Part shown: positions 11,309-21,364 of the stretch, piece by piece
How positions within the stretch are numbered: position 1 is the stretch's first letter
Layout: every line of letters starts with the position of its first letter
Assembly: GCA_030762935.1 (NCBI GenBank)
Contig: CM060899.1
Span: 17,901,001 to 17,965,000, forward strand
Source of the DNA: Hymenopus coronatus
Taxonomy: Eukaryota; Arthropoda; Insecta; Mantodea; Hymenopodidae
Length of the DNA: 64,000 nucleotides
Direction: 5' to 3'
The notes under the pieces: generated by a model
Told to the model about the DNA's origin: nothing
Databases searched by the model: none
What the model saw: only the letters and a program-made list of their open reading frames with translations
Made by a program: the position numbers and the translations under genes

Positions 11309-11379
11309 TATTAAAACATCATTATGTAGAGAAGATTTGAAAAGTCTTCGCTACGTGGACTGTCAATAAAATGTATTGT
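10769..11379. other. Unique spacer before the promoter array
   Basis: There is no convincing gene. Near 11009-11019 lies CGCATGCGCC, a partial palindrome of the kind bound by NRF1-type factors. It is followed by ATGGAACCATC and a 17-codon frame ending in TGA. This is too little to call a promoter or exon. The segment ends with a TTA microsatellite. Confidence 0.4.
11246..11308. repeat. (TTA)n microsatellite
   Basis: About 21 nearly uninterrupted TTA/ATT units. Confidence 0.97.
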
Positions 11380-11487
11380 AATAAATGTTTTCATTGACTC
11401 AAACATTAGTGAGAAATAAAGCCTTCATTTCACCGCTGCAAACCATTCAATCGACTCTTCGACTCGGAGACAGTTGCAACTCACTGC

Positions 11488-11569
11488 ACACTGGCTTGCA
11501 ATTCTTCCTTCCTTTTATAGGTAAAATGACTCGCAGAACTCTCTGGAACCTTGTGGAAGCCGAAGCTTC
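11488..11569 (-). promoter_or_regulatory. Heat-shock-type promoter cassette 1
   Basis: On the minus strand the order is heat-shock elements, TATA box, initiator. The plus-strand span 11541-11569 contains alternating 5-bp-phased GAA/TTC boxes, including GAAGCTTC at 11562-11569. The minus-strand TATAAAAG lies at 11512-11519, 21 bp downstream of them. The initiator-like CCAGTGT (11488-11494) has its A 27 bp from the first T of the TATA box. The phased boxes match the HSF binding-site rule. What is transcribed, if anything, would run leftwards and has no long reading frame. Confidence 0.6.
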
Positions 11570-11785
11570 TCAAGACTTTGGGCACGTATTACAAGGTTTC
11601 GGGTTACTGGTACGTCGCTTCAAAGTCTACCAGCAACTCCCATACCAAGGGTAACGTGAGAACGGACGCAGACGGTAATGTAGCAGCATTTTGTACAGTT
11701 TTGCTTGAAATTATCAGTATATGTAGGTGTTATAAAACGACACTGAACCAAGATATGGACATTGGGGGGAGGGGCTTTTAAATCT

Positions 11786-11870
11786 GTATTTCCGGTGAAT
11801 CTTTTTGTCTAACTTTGGATAAATGCAATTCCTAGCTTCTGTGTGAAGTAGAGTAAGAAATTAATACGGT
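11786..11870 (+). repeat. TTE-like 3' module, first in promoter array
   Basis: GTATTTCCGGTGAATC, then CTTTGGATAAATGCAATTCCT and GAAGTAGAGTAAG, parallel the TTE 3' end. The terminal palindrome is degenerate. Confidence 0.65.
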
Positions 11871-11935
11871 TCGACGCGCAGATAGTTGGTGCTCGCACGC
11901 TACTGTGCGCTAACACATCAATCACAACTCACTAC

Positions 11936-12028
11936 ACACTGACTTGCAATTCTTCCTTCCTTATATACATAAAATGACTGCACTGAGCTTTCTGTAACCT
12001 TATGGAAGCCGACGCTTCTGGAAGATTC
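11936..12028 (-). promoter_or_regulatory. Heat-shock-type promoter cassette 2
   Basis: Phased boxes occupy 11990-12028, including TTCTGGAAGATTC at 12016-12028. TATATAAG on the minus strand is at 11960-11967 (22-bp gap), and the initiator-like TCAGTGT is at 11936-11942, with the same 27-bp TATA-to-A distance as cassette 1. This cassette lacks the linker and 3' module found after the others, so it looks like a partial duplication joined to cassette 3. Confidence 0.58.
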
Positions 12029-12113
12029 TGGTCTCGCCTTCCATGATTCGGGTTACTGAGGCATCGCTTTGATGTTTACCAACAACGCTAACACTCCACT
12101 CACAACTCACTGC

Positions 12114-12206
12114 ACACTGACTTGCAATGCTTCCTTCCTTTTGTACATAAAATACCTTCACTGAACTTTCTGGAACCTTATGGAAGCCGAAGTTTCTGGA
12201 AGATTC
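12114..12206 (-). promoter_or_regulatory. Heat-shock-type promoter cassette 3
   Basis: Boxes at 12168-12206 end in a perfect four-box element, GAAGTTTCTGGAAGATTC (12189-12206). A degenerate TATA box reads TACAAAAG on the minus strand (12138-12145). The initiator-like TCAGTGT lies at 12114-12120. The gap from boxes to TATA is 22 bp and from TATA to the initiator A is 27 bp, as in cassettes 1 and 2. A conserved linker (AACGTGAGAACGGACGCAGA) follows on the plus strand. Confidence 0.6.
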
Positions 12207-12423
12207 TGATCAGGCATTTCAAGGTTTCGAGCTATTGACGCATCGCTTCGCTGTTGATCAAATCCTCCAGTCCCGCAAACTCACACAAGTGGAACGTGAG
12301 AACGGACGCAGACTGCATCGTCGCAGCATTTTATTCAGTTTTGCTTGAAATGATCAGTATATACAGGTGTTTTAAAACGACACTGAACCAAGATGTAGAC
12401 GTTTGGGAGGGGGGTCAAAATCG

Positions 12424-12510
12424 TGTAGTTCCGGTGAAATCTCAATATCGAAATTTGAGTGAAATGTAATTCCCAGCTTTTATACCCACATACGAAGTAG
12501 AGAAAATAAA
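12424..12510 (+). repeat. TTE-like 3' module, second in promoter array
   Basis: GTTCCGGTGAAATCTC, then ATATCGAAATTTGAGTGAAA and GAAGTAGAGAAAATAAA, closely follow the TTE 3' end, including the final TAGAGAAA-type motif. Confidence 0.72.
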
Positions 12511-12583
12511 TAATACGCTTCGTCGCGTAGAGAATGGCGCTTGCACGCTACTGTGCGCTAACCCTCCAGTCACAACTCACTGC

Positions 12584-12672
12584 ACACTGGCTTGCTATTC
12601 TTCCTTTTATAAATAAAACGAATTCACAGTACTTTCTAGAACCTTATGGAAGCCGAAGCTTCTGGAAGCTTC
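12584..12672 (-). promoter_or_regulatory. Heat-shock-type promoter cassette 4
   Basis: This is the strongest cassette. It has two four-box arrays, one at 12634-12651 (beginning TTCTAGAACC, with one imperfect box) and a perfect one, GAAGCTTCTGGAAGCTTC, at 12655-12672. The minus-strand TATAAAAG at 12604-12611 is 22 bp downstream, and CCAGTGT at 12584-12590 follows. The TATA-to-A distance is 23 rather than 27 bp because a CTTC unit of the CTTCCTTCC run is missing. Spacing of this kind is typical of insect hsp70-class promoters; no heat-shock protein coding sequence is adjacent. Confidence 0.65.
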
Positions 12673-12899
12673 TTTTCTCGCATTCCAAGGATTCGGGTTA
12701 TTGGGGCGTTGCTTCGATGTTTACCAAGTCCTAGTCCCGCATAGCACAATGGGAACGTGAGAACGCAGCAGACGGCGCTGTCACAGCATTTATATAGTAT
12801 TGCTTGAAATAATCAGTATATATATATAGGTGATTTAGAACGACACTGAACCAAAACACATATATAGACGTTGGTGGTAGGTCCTAAAACGAATTCATA

Positions 12900-13245
12900 T
12901 TTTTCAGAACATGATGGTCATGTTCCACTCTTCTTCCAAGAGTTTGCGTTTAGGGTGTACGCGGATGGAAACCAACGCTCGCTGTCGTCTTCCACTTACT
13001 GCTCCCTTAACTGAAGAGAGATTCTCAGCTTGCAAGCAATGTCTCCAAGAAACAGATTTTATTACGTTGCCTCTCGCCGCTAGCACAGGCTCGTCCTTTG
13101 TTTGCTTATGGTTACTGCCCAATGGAAGGGGAGAGCGGTCTCCTTTGAGGGTTACCATGTTTTGGAAAACACTATAAATCTCTATATCGAAATTTTGGGG
13201 GAACCGCAAGACACAGCTTCTCTACCTTTGTAGAGAATATGAATA
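12900..13245 (+). other. Final array segment: GC-richer insert plus TTE-like 3' module
   Basis: Segment 12905-13160 is richer in G and C than the flanks and contains open frames on both strands that I do not recognise. From 13166, CTCTATATCGAAATTTTGGG and the hairpin CTTCTCTACCTTTGTAGAGAA form a third TTE-like 3' module that ends the array. Confidence 0.5.
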
Positions 13246-13691
13246 CACAACTATTTATTCATAAAACTACCACGAATACCCTTCGTTTAAGGGCAATCTC
13301 CATAATATTATGAACTGTTTGGTGATTTCAATCAACAAGTCCCAAAGCAGAGTTTTACGCTTTGATTTAGAAACCTCCCAGTAGTCATTGTTTTCCTAAT
13401 GTAGATCTTGTATATGTAACGACCTGGTAAATATTGGGTGCCACACGTGGGCGTGGCTTAGTGAGAGAGAGAATAAGAGAGCACTCGTTTAGGTGAGCAA
13501 GCAGCGCTCGGGAAGAGTGTGTGGTTTCCAGAGGCAATGAAAGCTCTTGGTGCTTCTGCCTAAAATGTTGGCATCGTTTAAAACCAATAATGTCTTTCTT
13601 TCTCTAACCATATGTACAATGCAAATAGTAGGTAGAAAATGATTATTCGATGCCAGAGGGAACCAGAGGACCTCTGAAACAAAACAGTTTT
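13246..13691. other. Spacer; weak TTE 3' remnant at 13592-13655
   Basis: TTTCTTTCTCTAACCATATG and GTACAATG at 13592-13620 resemble a decayed subfamily B terminus on the reverse strand. Nothing else is recognised. Confidence 0.4.
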
Positions 13692-13719
13692 TTTGATAAA
13701 GGTCCTATTTGCGTAAGTG

Positions 13720-14343
13720 AGATAGTGATTGGTGGCATTTAAGAACGACCAGCTGCAGGTAGTTAGTGTTGGCGGTTGTCCATCAATCCGGAGAAAAGCC
13801 AGGCTATTCTCTTTACCAAGCGCCGCTTTCCCGCAAATTCCCTGCATTCACGCACCTCAACTAAAGGATACAATCGACGGACATCATAGCTTGACAGGGG
13901 CGTCACTTTTGGGGAGCACATCAGGGATCTGAGGTGTCGGGGCTAAGGGGCTACGGCCTCCTTGTACCCGATGCTGAAGTCCACGATGCCGGTTCCCCTT
14001 AAGTTGCACCTTTCGAGGGTTCTCATAGTCCCCTTGCTAATCTACGACTGTGAGATCTGGGGCATGGCGGCAGACTCCAGTCTGATGTTGCTTCAGCGGG
14101 TACAGAATAGATGTCTCCGGGCTATCTATTCTGTGCCTCGTGGCTTTCCAACGAGACTCCTGCACGAAGCATCTGGTCTGCCATACTTGGAGGACGAGGT
14201 TAGGCGTCGGGCAAAAAAATTTAACGAAGGGTTACCATTTCATCGGTGCGGCCTCGTTAGGTCTCTTGGGGATTACAATCCCACAAACCGCCGCTTCAGG
14301 CGATACCGGCTTCCCCGCATGGCTTGCGGGCATCCCCGGTAAC
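13720..14343 (+). mobile_element. Jockey-like LINE remnant: C-terminal end of reverse transcriptase
   Basis: Conceptual frames contain INPEKSQAILFTKRR (about 13769-13813), typical of the region after the YXDD block in jockey-clade reverse transcriptases. Past a stop and a frame change there follow VPLLIYDCEIWGMAA, LQRVQNRCLRAI and PRGFPTRLLHEASGLPYLED (13962-14220), matching the conserved tail of such polymerases. Palm catalytic motifs are absent, so the copy is 5'-truncated and inactive. Everything upstream of the fingerprint has been lost. Confidence 0.8.
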
Positions 14344-15134
14344 GAAGGAGCACCTCCAACAGCTCCTTACAATCCTTCAATAGTTGCTTGGATATCAAAA
14401 TTAAAAACACAAAAAGTAAACATTTTTGAAAAACTATTACACCAGCGGTGCACAAGGGCCGTTGCACCAAGACTGGCAACCGTTGAGGAGCAAAACTTGC
14501 CTCCTCCTGTCACTCCACAACCCCATCTCTCACCCGCCATCCTACAAACCCGTCAGAACGTGGTTAAGTTCTCTCCAAGAACAGGAACACGTCTAACACT
14601 TCTCGGGCTGCCCTCAGCCGGCCAACTGTCGTGAGTTGAGGTATTTAGCGCCCATATGAAACTCAGTATGGCAAAACCCAAGAGGTAAAAAACTATATTA
14701 AATCAATCACAATTAAAATGATAGCTAAAAGACACGCAAAATCCAATGTAAAAGCCATCTAGAGCTAAAAAGGTAAATAAATAAACCTATAAATCCAAAT
14801 TCAATAATGGAGCTAAAAAGGGACAAAAAGTAGTTAAAAAAAAAGACTCAGTATAAAAGACAACAGCGATAAAACTTAAAAAAGGTAAAACCAAATAGCT
14901 ACCACCAAGATATAAAAACAATCTAAATCCGCTGCGTAAAAGTTACATTTGCTAAAAACTTTAAAATCCTATCTGCCGTTCTGTCATCGTCACCAAAACG
15001 TCTGCTAGACAGGCCGGTGTTTGCAAGAATATTCAAATGTGTGCTGCAGAAACACATTCTAGCAACACAGGAATCCCCACAGAGCGCACAGATAAGAGCA
15101 GGTTTCTTCGTAAAAGGTTAACTGTGGGTAAAAA
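14344..15134 (+). other. Probable 3' portion of the LINE or unrelated spacer
   Basis: An open frame covers up to 14634 (164 codons from 14140) with no motif I recognise; it overlaps the LINE frame and may be chance. The next 300 bp are A-rich, and 14970-15110 is GC-richer. The LINE end could not be fixed. Confidence 0.4.
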
Positions 15135-15743
15135 TCTTATGTGTTACAATCACATGACTTTCTCTATTTTACTGTAACAAATTATTGTTAAAAAAAACTC
15201 ATTTTTCTATCTACTACATGCTAATCGAGAAAAAAGTTAGCAGAAGTAGCCTTATTACTTGCTTCCGTGTAAGTAGAAGGGAAATAAGGGAGTACCATAG
15301 GTTAAAGTGATAGTCAAAAGCTGGTTGCTATGTGACTGAAGTTCCTTTGTTTGTATGGACAGTAGTTGACAAATTCCTGTGTGAAAAAAGTGTAAGTATT
15401 TTAAAGCTCAAACTAATAACAAGGAATATTTCAAAAATGATAAACTCCACGAAAAAAATTGTATATAACATAAATTGTGTGTTTTAATGAGTTCTACATT
15501 TTCTGTTAACTTTCGTCTTTAACGGTTTACCAGCTATGAAATATTCCGTAAAATTCATTCAGAATAAAATAGTCTTCAGAGGCTATTCCCAGAAAATTCA
15601 AGATATACATTTTATTTGTCGGGTAAATATCTTCAATATACGATATTTTAATCAAAACTGTTAAAGCCATTTTTGAGAAAATAAACATTTTGGAAAAAAG
15701 TTCTATGTAAAGGGTAGTTGCGGGTGGGAGGGGGTTTTCTTGA
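15135..15743 (+). mobile_element. TTE copy 14, 3'-truncated, subfamily A
   Basis: Starts TCTTATGTG and stops at GGGGGTTTTCTTGAAA, before the internal inverted repeat. It is joined to reverse TTE sequence. Confidence 0.88.
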
Positions 15744-15824
15744 AAGTAGACCGAAGAATAAGGTTCTTAAAAATAATTTTGATACAGAGATATAAAGAAA
15801 GTCATTTGAATGGAGCACATCAGA
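15744..15824 (-). mobile_element. TTE 5'-end fragment (copy 15)
   Basis: Only the last ~80 bp of the 5' side remain, ending GAGCACATCAGA, directly abutting copy 16. Confidence 0.8.
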
Positions 15825-16607
15825 TTATTTAATTTCTCTACAGGTACATGCACATAGTGTATAGCAAAGGTATTGCATTCAACCCAAAAATTATATACCG
15901 AGATTTCACCGGAAATACATGTTTTGGGTCCCCCTGAATCCAAAAAAAGCATTTTCAAAAAAAGGTCCGTCTGTGTGTGTGTGAGTGTCTGTGTGTCTGT
16001 GGACAGCATAACTCAAAAACGATAAGACTGTTGAATATCAAACTTAATATTTAAGTTTGGTATCTTCCAAGGATGCGACACGAAGATTTTCAAGAAAATC
16101 CTTACACCTCCAACTACCCTTTTCATGGAATTTTTTTTCAAAAATTTTGATTTTCTCAAAATTGCCTCTAACGATTTTGATTAAAAAATCGTATCGTAAA
16201 GATATTTACCTGACAACGAAAATGTATATCTTGAATTTTCTGGGAATAGTTTCTGAAGACCACTTTATTCTGGATGAATTTTTCGGAATTTTACATAACT
16301 GCTAAACCGTAAGAGATGGTCAAAAACTTACCACACAAAAATGTAGATGATGTTAGGACACACACGTTATGTTATATACATTTTTTTCGTGGAGTTGATC
16401 GTTTTTTAGATATACCTTGTTATTGGTTTCAGCTTTGAAAAACTTATACTTTTCTCATACAGAAATGTGTCTACTCCTGTCCATACAAACAAAGGAACTT
16501 CAGTCACATAGTAACCAGCTTTCGACTATCACTAAAACCTAAGGTACTCCCTTATTTCGCTTCTACTTACAAGGAAGCAAGTAATAAGATTATTTCTGCT
16601 AATTTTG
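15825..16607 (-). mobile_element. TTE copy 16, 5'-truncated, subfamily A
   Basis: The 3' palindrome is shortened (ACAGGTACATGCACATAGTG). The 3' module and TG tract at 15972-16002 are present. Homology ends at TTTCTGCTAATTTTGGCAG. Confidence 0.88.
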
Positions 16608-16954
16608 GCAGATAAATCTTTTTATTTTCGATCTGTTTTCATTAAAACAAATCCCAGCTAATTCTGCTACAGCAATTGTGACAGTGACCTGCCAGTTCGA
16701 AAGACAAAGTTATAATATGCAGAGCATATATTAACTGGAAGTTGAATTACACCACTAGAGGATACGAGTTTATCCATAGATTATCAGGCAAAAACAGGAG
16801 CCAATTTATCTGATGAAACTCGTAAAACCTCGTGGGAATTATTCCGTCGATAAAATGAAACTACTTGTATAAATATTGGTTAGTTTAGATATATTAATGG
16901 GAGATAATCCTGAGAGTTTCCTGAGCGATAGGAATACAGTTATACAAAGCCTTA
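16608..16954. other. Unique spacer
   Basis: No feature is recognised. Confidence 0.4.
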
Positions 16955-17110
16955 ACATAAAGTGCCTCCGTGGTCAAGTGGTAAGCCAGTTGACTTCTCA
17001 TCCAGATGTCCTGGGTTCGATTCCCAGCTGGGTGGGGATTTTTTTTTTTAACCAGAATTACACCCTGTCCCCCACAGGGTCTGGAAAAATCAAGTGAGAG
17101 TGAATGTGCG
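16955..17110 (+). mobile_element. tRNA-derived SINE, family S3
   Basis: An A-box-like GTGGTCAAGTGGTAAGCC and a perfect T-arm, CTGGG-TTCGATT-CCCAG, mark a tRNA-derived head. A T run and a body containing CCAGAATTAC and GGGTCTGGAAAAATC follow. The body is shared with the copy at 26493-26650. Confidence 0.7.
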
Positions 17111-17234
17111 GCGTGTATTTTAGATATAAAATGATAAAAGTTAATGACAAACGAGTAGCTTCAAAAGCCAAAACCACCGATATGACAGTAGAAGTTAAAG
17201 GGAGCTATAGGTACAAATGAAACACTACAAAATA

Positions 17235-18069
17235 ATCTAATGTGTTCCATTTACATGACTTTCTCTAAATATCTGCAATAAATTATTGTTTAAAGTTTAT
17301 TCTTCTATTTACTTAATGATAGAAATAGCAGAAATAGTCTTACTTGCTTCCATGCAAGTAGAAGGGAAATAAGAAATAGTAACATATGCTAAAGTATTGT
17401 CTATAGTTGGTTGCTGTGTGACTGAAGTTCCTTTGTTTCTATGAACAGGATTTGCCAAATTCCTGTAGGAGAAAATTATAAGTTTTTAAAGCTGAAACCA
17501 AAAACAAGGAATATCTAAAAAACGATCAACTCCACGAAAAAAATGTATATCACACAAATTGTGTGTTTTCATGCTCTACATTTTTATGTAGGGTAAGTTT
17601 GTGCCATCTCTTACGGTTTAGCATTTACGCAAAATTCCAAAAAATTCATCCAGAATAAAGTAGTTTTCAGAGGATTTTACAGAAAATTCAAAATAAAAAT
17701 ATCTTTAATCTACGACATCTTAATCAAAATCGTTACAGCTACTTTTGAGAAAATAAAATTTTTCGAAATTTTTCCATGTAAAGTAAGGTTGGGGTTGGGT
17801 GGATTTTCTTGAAAATCTTCGTGTCGCATCCTTGGAAGATACTGAACTTAAATACCAAGTTTGATATTTAACGGACCTTTCGTTTTTCAGCTATGCTGTC
17901 CACGGACAAATACACACGCACGCACGGAACGTTTTCTAAAAATGCTTCTTTTGGATTCAATGGGATCCAAAACTTGTATTTCCGGTGAAATCTCGGTATC
18001 GAATTTTTGGCTGGAATGCAATACCTTCTCTATACACTATGTACATGGTACGTGTAGAGAAAGTAAAAG
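17235..18069 (+). mobile_element. TTE copy 17, complete, subfamily A
   Basis: Starts TCTAATGTG and ends GTGTAGAGAAAGTAAAAG. The microsatellite is nearly gone (ACACACGCACGCACG). Immediately followed by an extra 3' end. Confidence 0.9.
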
Positions 18070-18074
18070 AAAAA

Positions 18075-18209
18075 AAAAAACATTTCGAACTCAGGGGAGC
18101 TGAAAACACATTTCCGGTGAAATCTTGACATCGAATATTGGGTAGAATGCAATACATTCTCCAGCTATTATGTACCTTGTATATGCACACGTGCTAGAGA
18201 AAGTAAAAA
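18075..18209 (+). mobile_element. Solitary TTE 3' end (copy 18)
   Basis: A 135-bp fragment with CATTTCCGGTGAAATCTTG and a B-like end GTGCTAGAGAAAGTAAAAA, placed directly behind copy 17. Two consecutive 3' ends could arise by read-through of the first terminator during transposition. Confidence 0.82.
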
Positions 18210-18336
18210 TGTCTCCACAGCTAAAATACATGCTTATAAAAAAATGAAAAGTTGCATAACAACGACCACCAAATGCTTCTTTCTCATAGCATCCTTTTGA
18301 TCCAAACAATTGTTTCATTCATTTATTACTATACTT

Positions 18337-19418
18337 TTATATTCTCTACACGTATCATGCACATAGTGTATAGAGAAGGTATTGTGTTACACCCACAATT
18401 AGATACTGAGATTTTACCGGAAATACATTATGTTTTGAGACCCTCTGAATCCAAAAAAAAAAAAAAAAAAGCATTGCAGAAAAATGTCCGTGTGTGTATG
18501 TGTATGTGTATGGACAGCACAGCTCAAAAACGAAAAGACCGTAAAGTACCAAACTTTGTATTTAAGTTTCGTATTTTTCAAGGATGCAACACGAAGATTT
18601 TCTAGAAAATCCCTCCACCCCCAACTGTCTTGTGCATGGCAAGCTTTTCAAACATTTTGATTTTCTCAAAAATGGCTCTATTTTGATTACAGCCTCTTAT
18701 ATTTAAGATATTTACATGCCAAATATGTATATCTTGTTTATTTCTAGGGATAGCCTCTAAAGACCTCTATTTTGGATGATTTTATTTAATTATGTATAAA
18801 TGTAAAGCGTAAGAGATGAACAAAAACTTACCACACAAAAAATGTAGATCACGATAAAACACACGGTTTATGTTATACACATTTTTACTTTCTCCATACA
18901 CACTATGTACATAGTGTATAGAGACAGTATTGCACTCCACCCAAAAATTTGATACCGAGATTTCACCGGAAATATTTGTTTTAGGGTCCCCAATATCCAA
19001 AAGCAAGGAAATAAGACTATTTCTGCTAATTTTTCTCGATTAGCATGAAATAAATAAAAGATAAGCTTATTAACAATTTGTTACAGAGATGTATAGAAAG
19101 TCATATGAATGGAACACATCAGATTTTATGTAGAGTTGGTCCTTTTCGCGATATTCCTTGTTATTGATTTCAGTTTTAAATTACCTACTTAAACGTTTCT
19201 CAATCGGAAAATCGACAACGCTTGACCACGCAAAGAAACGGATTTCAATCCCATAGCAACCACATTTTAAAACATTTGACTGTCGGTTTAGCCTAGTGTA
19301 TTCCTTTATTTCCCTTTTACTTATAAGAAACAAAGTTTACTAATGTGTTAGCGTTAAATAGATTAACAATAATTTGTAACAGAGATGTAGAGAAAGGCAT
19401 TGATTGGTGCACATCAGA
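18337..19418 (-). mobile_element. TTE copy 19, subfamily A, host of nested copy 20
   Basis: The parts are 18337-18881 and 19124-19418. The split is in the T run of ATACACATTTTT...TGTAGAGTTGG. An 18-A run occurs near 18454-18471. Confidence 0.86.
18882..19123 (-). mobile_element. TTE copy 20: 242-bp internal-deletion derivative nested in copy 19
   Basis: The first ~120 bp are a normal TTE 3' end (palindrome, 3' module, CCCCAATATCCAAAA). The remainder is a normal 5' end from GCAAGGAAATAAGAC to AACACATCAGA. About 600 bp of body is missing. The flanks are the two halves of copy 19, so this mini-element transposed or was deleted in place. Confidence 0.88.
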
Positions 19419-20132
19419 TTTTTATTCATATTAACAAAATTGTCCAAAAACAGCATGCGATACACGTGTGTTAAGTGTATTGCAGAATCTGGTAAATTAA
19501 AAAGCATCAATTTCGTTTTGTTTTTTCAAATTTTTCGTCGATTCAGCTTTTCTCACATTTATATTACAATAGGCTATTTATACACACTGTATAAAAGAGA
19601 AGATGGAACTAGAGAGTCTTGTGAAAATAACCAATTTACATAAATGTTTAAGGGGAGAAGTTACCCTGAAATAGTAAAAGATATACTTTTTGTTTTGTTT
19701 CAGACATTAAAAAATTCTCTATTATTTCTAGTTTAAAAAATGTATACTTCTATGGGGTTAAGAGAATGTTATCAATTAATATAATTTAAATGCTATTCTG
19801 CATTTGTTTAAAGCTGTTATGCAATTTTATTTTATGCAATTTTTAGATAATTTGTATCTTTAAAATCAGTTTCCTCAAAATAGCATTTTTGGTTGCATAT
19901 GTACCTTTTTCTCAAAAAGTATGATAGCTGAACTTTTCAGCACATGTGTACAACACATAGGTAGTTGAACCTTCTGAACCACATTGGTGATGTTATAGTA
20001 TGTATTGATCATATTAAGATAACAAGATCAAAATTTTCACATGTCTACATTTCTGAACGTGGAAGTAGTATTTTTTTTCTAATTTCCACTGAAACTGCTT
20101 TACAGCCAAATAATTGAGATTCAGAAGATAGC
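19419..20132. other. AT-rich unique spacer
   Basis: AT-rich, with no recognisable motif. A phrase near 19650 (TTTAAGGGGAGAAGTTACCC) loosely resembles one near 30288. Confidence 0.4.
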
Positions 20133-20378
20133 TTTTTTATTTATTTATTTTTTTATTTGTTGTTGTTAGTGTTTAGTACCCGCTTCAGGCGATGACACTA
20201 ATGATACATAGAATGAAGATAGAGCACCGGTGGAATGTGATGGCGGGGGAAACCGGATAGCCCTGAGAAAACCCTCCCCTGCACCGCTTTGTCCCCCACA
20301 AATCTCAGATTAGACGCTTGGGATCGAACCCGGGCCGCCTAGGTGAGAGGGAAGTGGTCTAACTACTCGGCCACGGCC
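20133..20378 (-). mobile_element. tRNA-derived SINE, family S2, full length
   Basis: On the minus strand the head reads GGCCGTGGCCGAGTAGTTAG, with B-box GGGTTCGATCCC. The body has CACCGGTGCTCTATC and the tail ends AGCGGGTACTAAACACTA plus an A/T-rich tail. An imperfect 12-bp duplication (TCAGAAGATAGC at 20121-20132, TCAGAAGACACC at 20379-20390) flanks it. Confidence 0.82.
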
Positions 20379-20488
20379 TCAGAAGACACCTGATTATACT
20401 AAGAATAAGCACGCAGAAGTTTGTTTCTGTATTGCAAGTAGTATTAGAGAAAGAGGTACAGGAATTCATATGCTTTTAGACCCAAGTG

Positions 20489-21322
20489 TTTTACTTTCTC
20501 TACACGTACTATTTACATAGTTGATAGAGAAGGTATTGCATTACACCAAAAATTCGATACCAAGATTTCACCGGAAATACGCGTTTTAGGGTCCCCTGTG
20601 TGTGTGTGTGTGTGTGTTGGTGTGTGTGTGTCTGTGAACAAGACTCAAAAAACGAAAAGTCGGCAAAATATGAATTGGTATTTAAGTCAGGTAACTTCCA
20701 GGAATTCCACACTAAAATTTTGAGAAAAATCTCCCCACTCCAAACTACACTTTACATCGGATATTTTTCAAGAATTTTGATTTTCTTAAAAATGACTGTA
20801 ACAATTTAAATTAAAATCTCTTATATTTCAGATATTTACATGACAAATAAAATGTATATCTTGAACTTTCTGGGAATAGCCTCTGAAGTCATCCTTATTC
20901 TAGACGAATTTTACGAAATTTTGAATAACTGCTAAACCGTAAGAGATGAACAAAAACTTACAACAAACAATTTGCAGAACACGTTAAAACACACAGTTTA
21001 TGTTATATACATCTTTTTTTGGTGGAGTTGATCGTTTTTTAGATATTCTTTGTTTTTGGTTTCAGCTTTACAAAACGTATCTTTTCTCATACAGGAATTT
21101 GTCAACTCCTGTCCATACAAACAAAGGAAGTTCAGTCACATAGCATCCAGCTTTTGGCTTTCACTTTAACCTATGATACTCCCTTATTTCTCTTCTACTT
21201 ACAAGGAAACAAGTAATAAGACTAATTTTTTCTCGATTAGCATGAAGTAAATAAAATCATAAACTTTAACAATCATTTATGGCAGAGATGTAGAGAAAGT
21301 CATGTGAATGGAACACATAAGA
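20489..21322 (-). mobile_element. TTE copy 21, complete, subfamily A
   Basis: The palindrome is slightly decayed (ACGTACTATTTACATAG). There is a TG tract at 20599-20632 and the 5' end is GAACACATAAGA. Confidence 0.9.
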
Positions 21323-21326
21323 TTTT

Positions 21327-21364
21327 GTATTCAGAGGGACCCAAAACGTGTATTTCCGGTGAAA
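21327..21364 (+). mobile_element. TTE 3'-module scrap before copy 22
   Basis: TTCAGAGGGACCCAAAACGT and TTTCCGGTGAAAT are a 38-bp piece of a forward copy interrupted or overwritten by copy 22. Confidence 0.7.

Noticed and set aside
12904..13209. Overlapping 101- and 88-codon frames on both strands
   Set aside because: No recognisable domain and fully overlapping; they lie in the tail of the promoter array. Considered chance in GC-richer DNA.
16969..17040. Functional tRNA gene in SINE S3
   Set aside because: The T-arm is perfect but acceptor and anticodon arms do not form properly, and the downstream body is shared with a second SINE copy.
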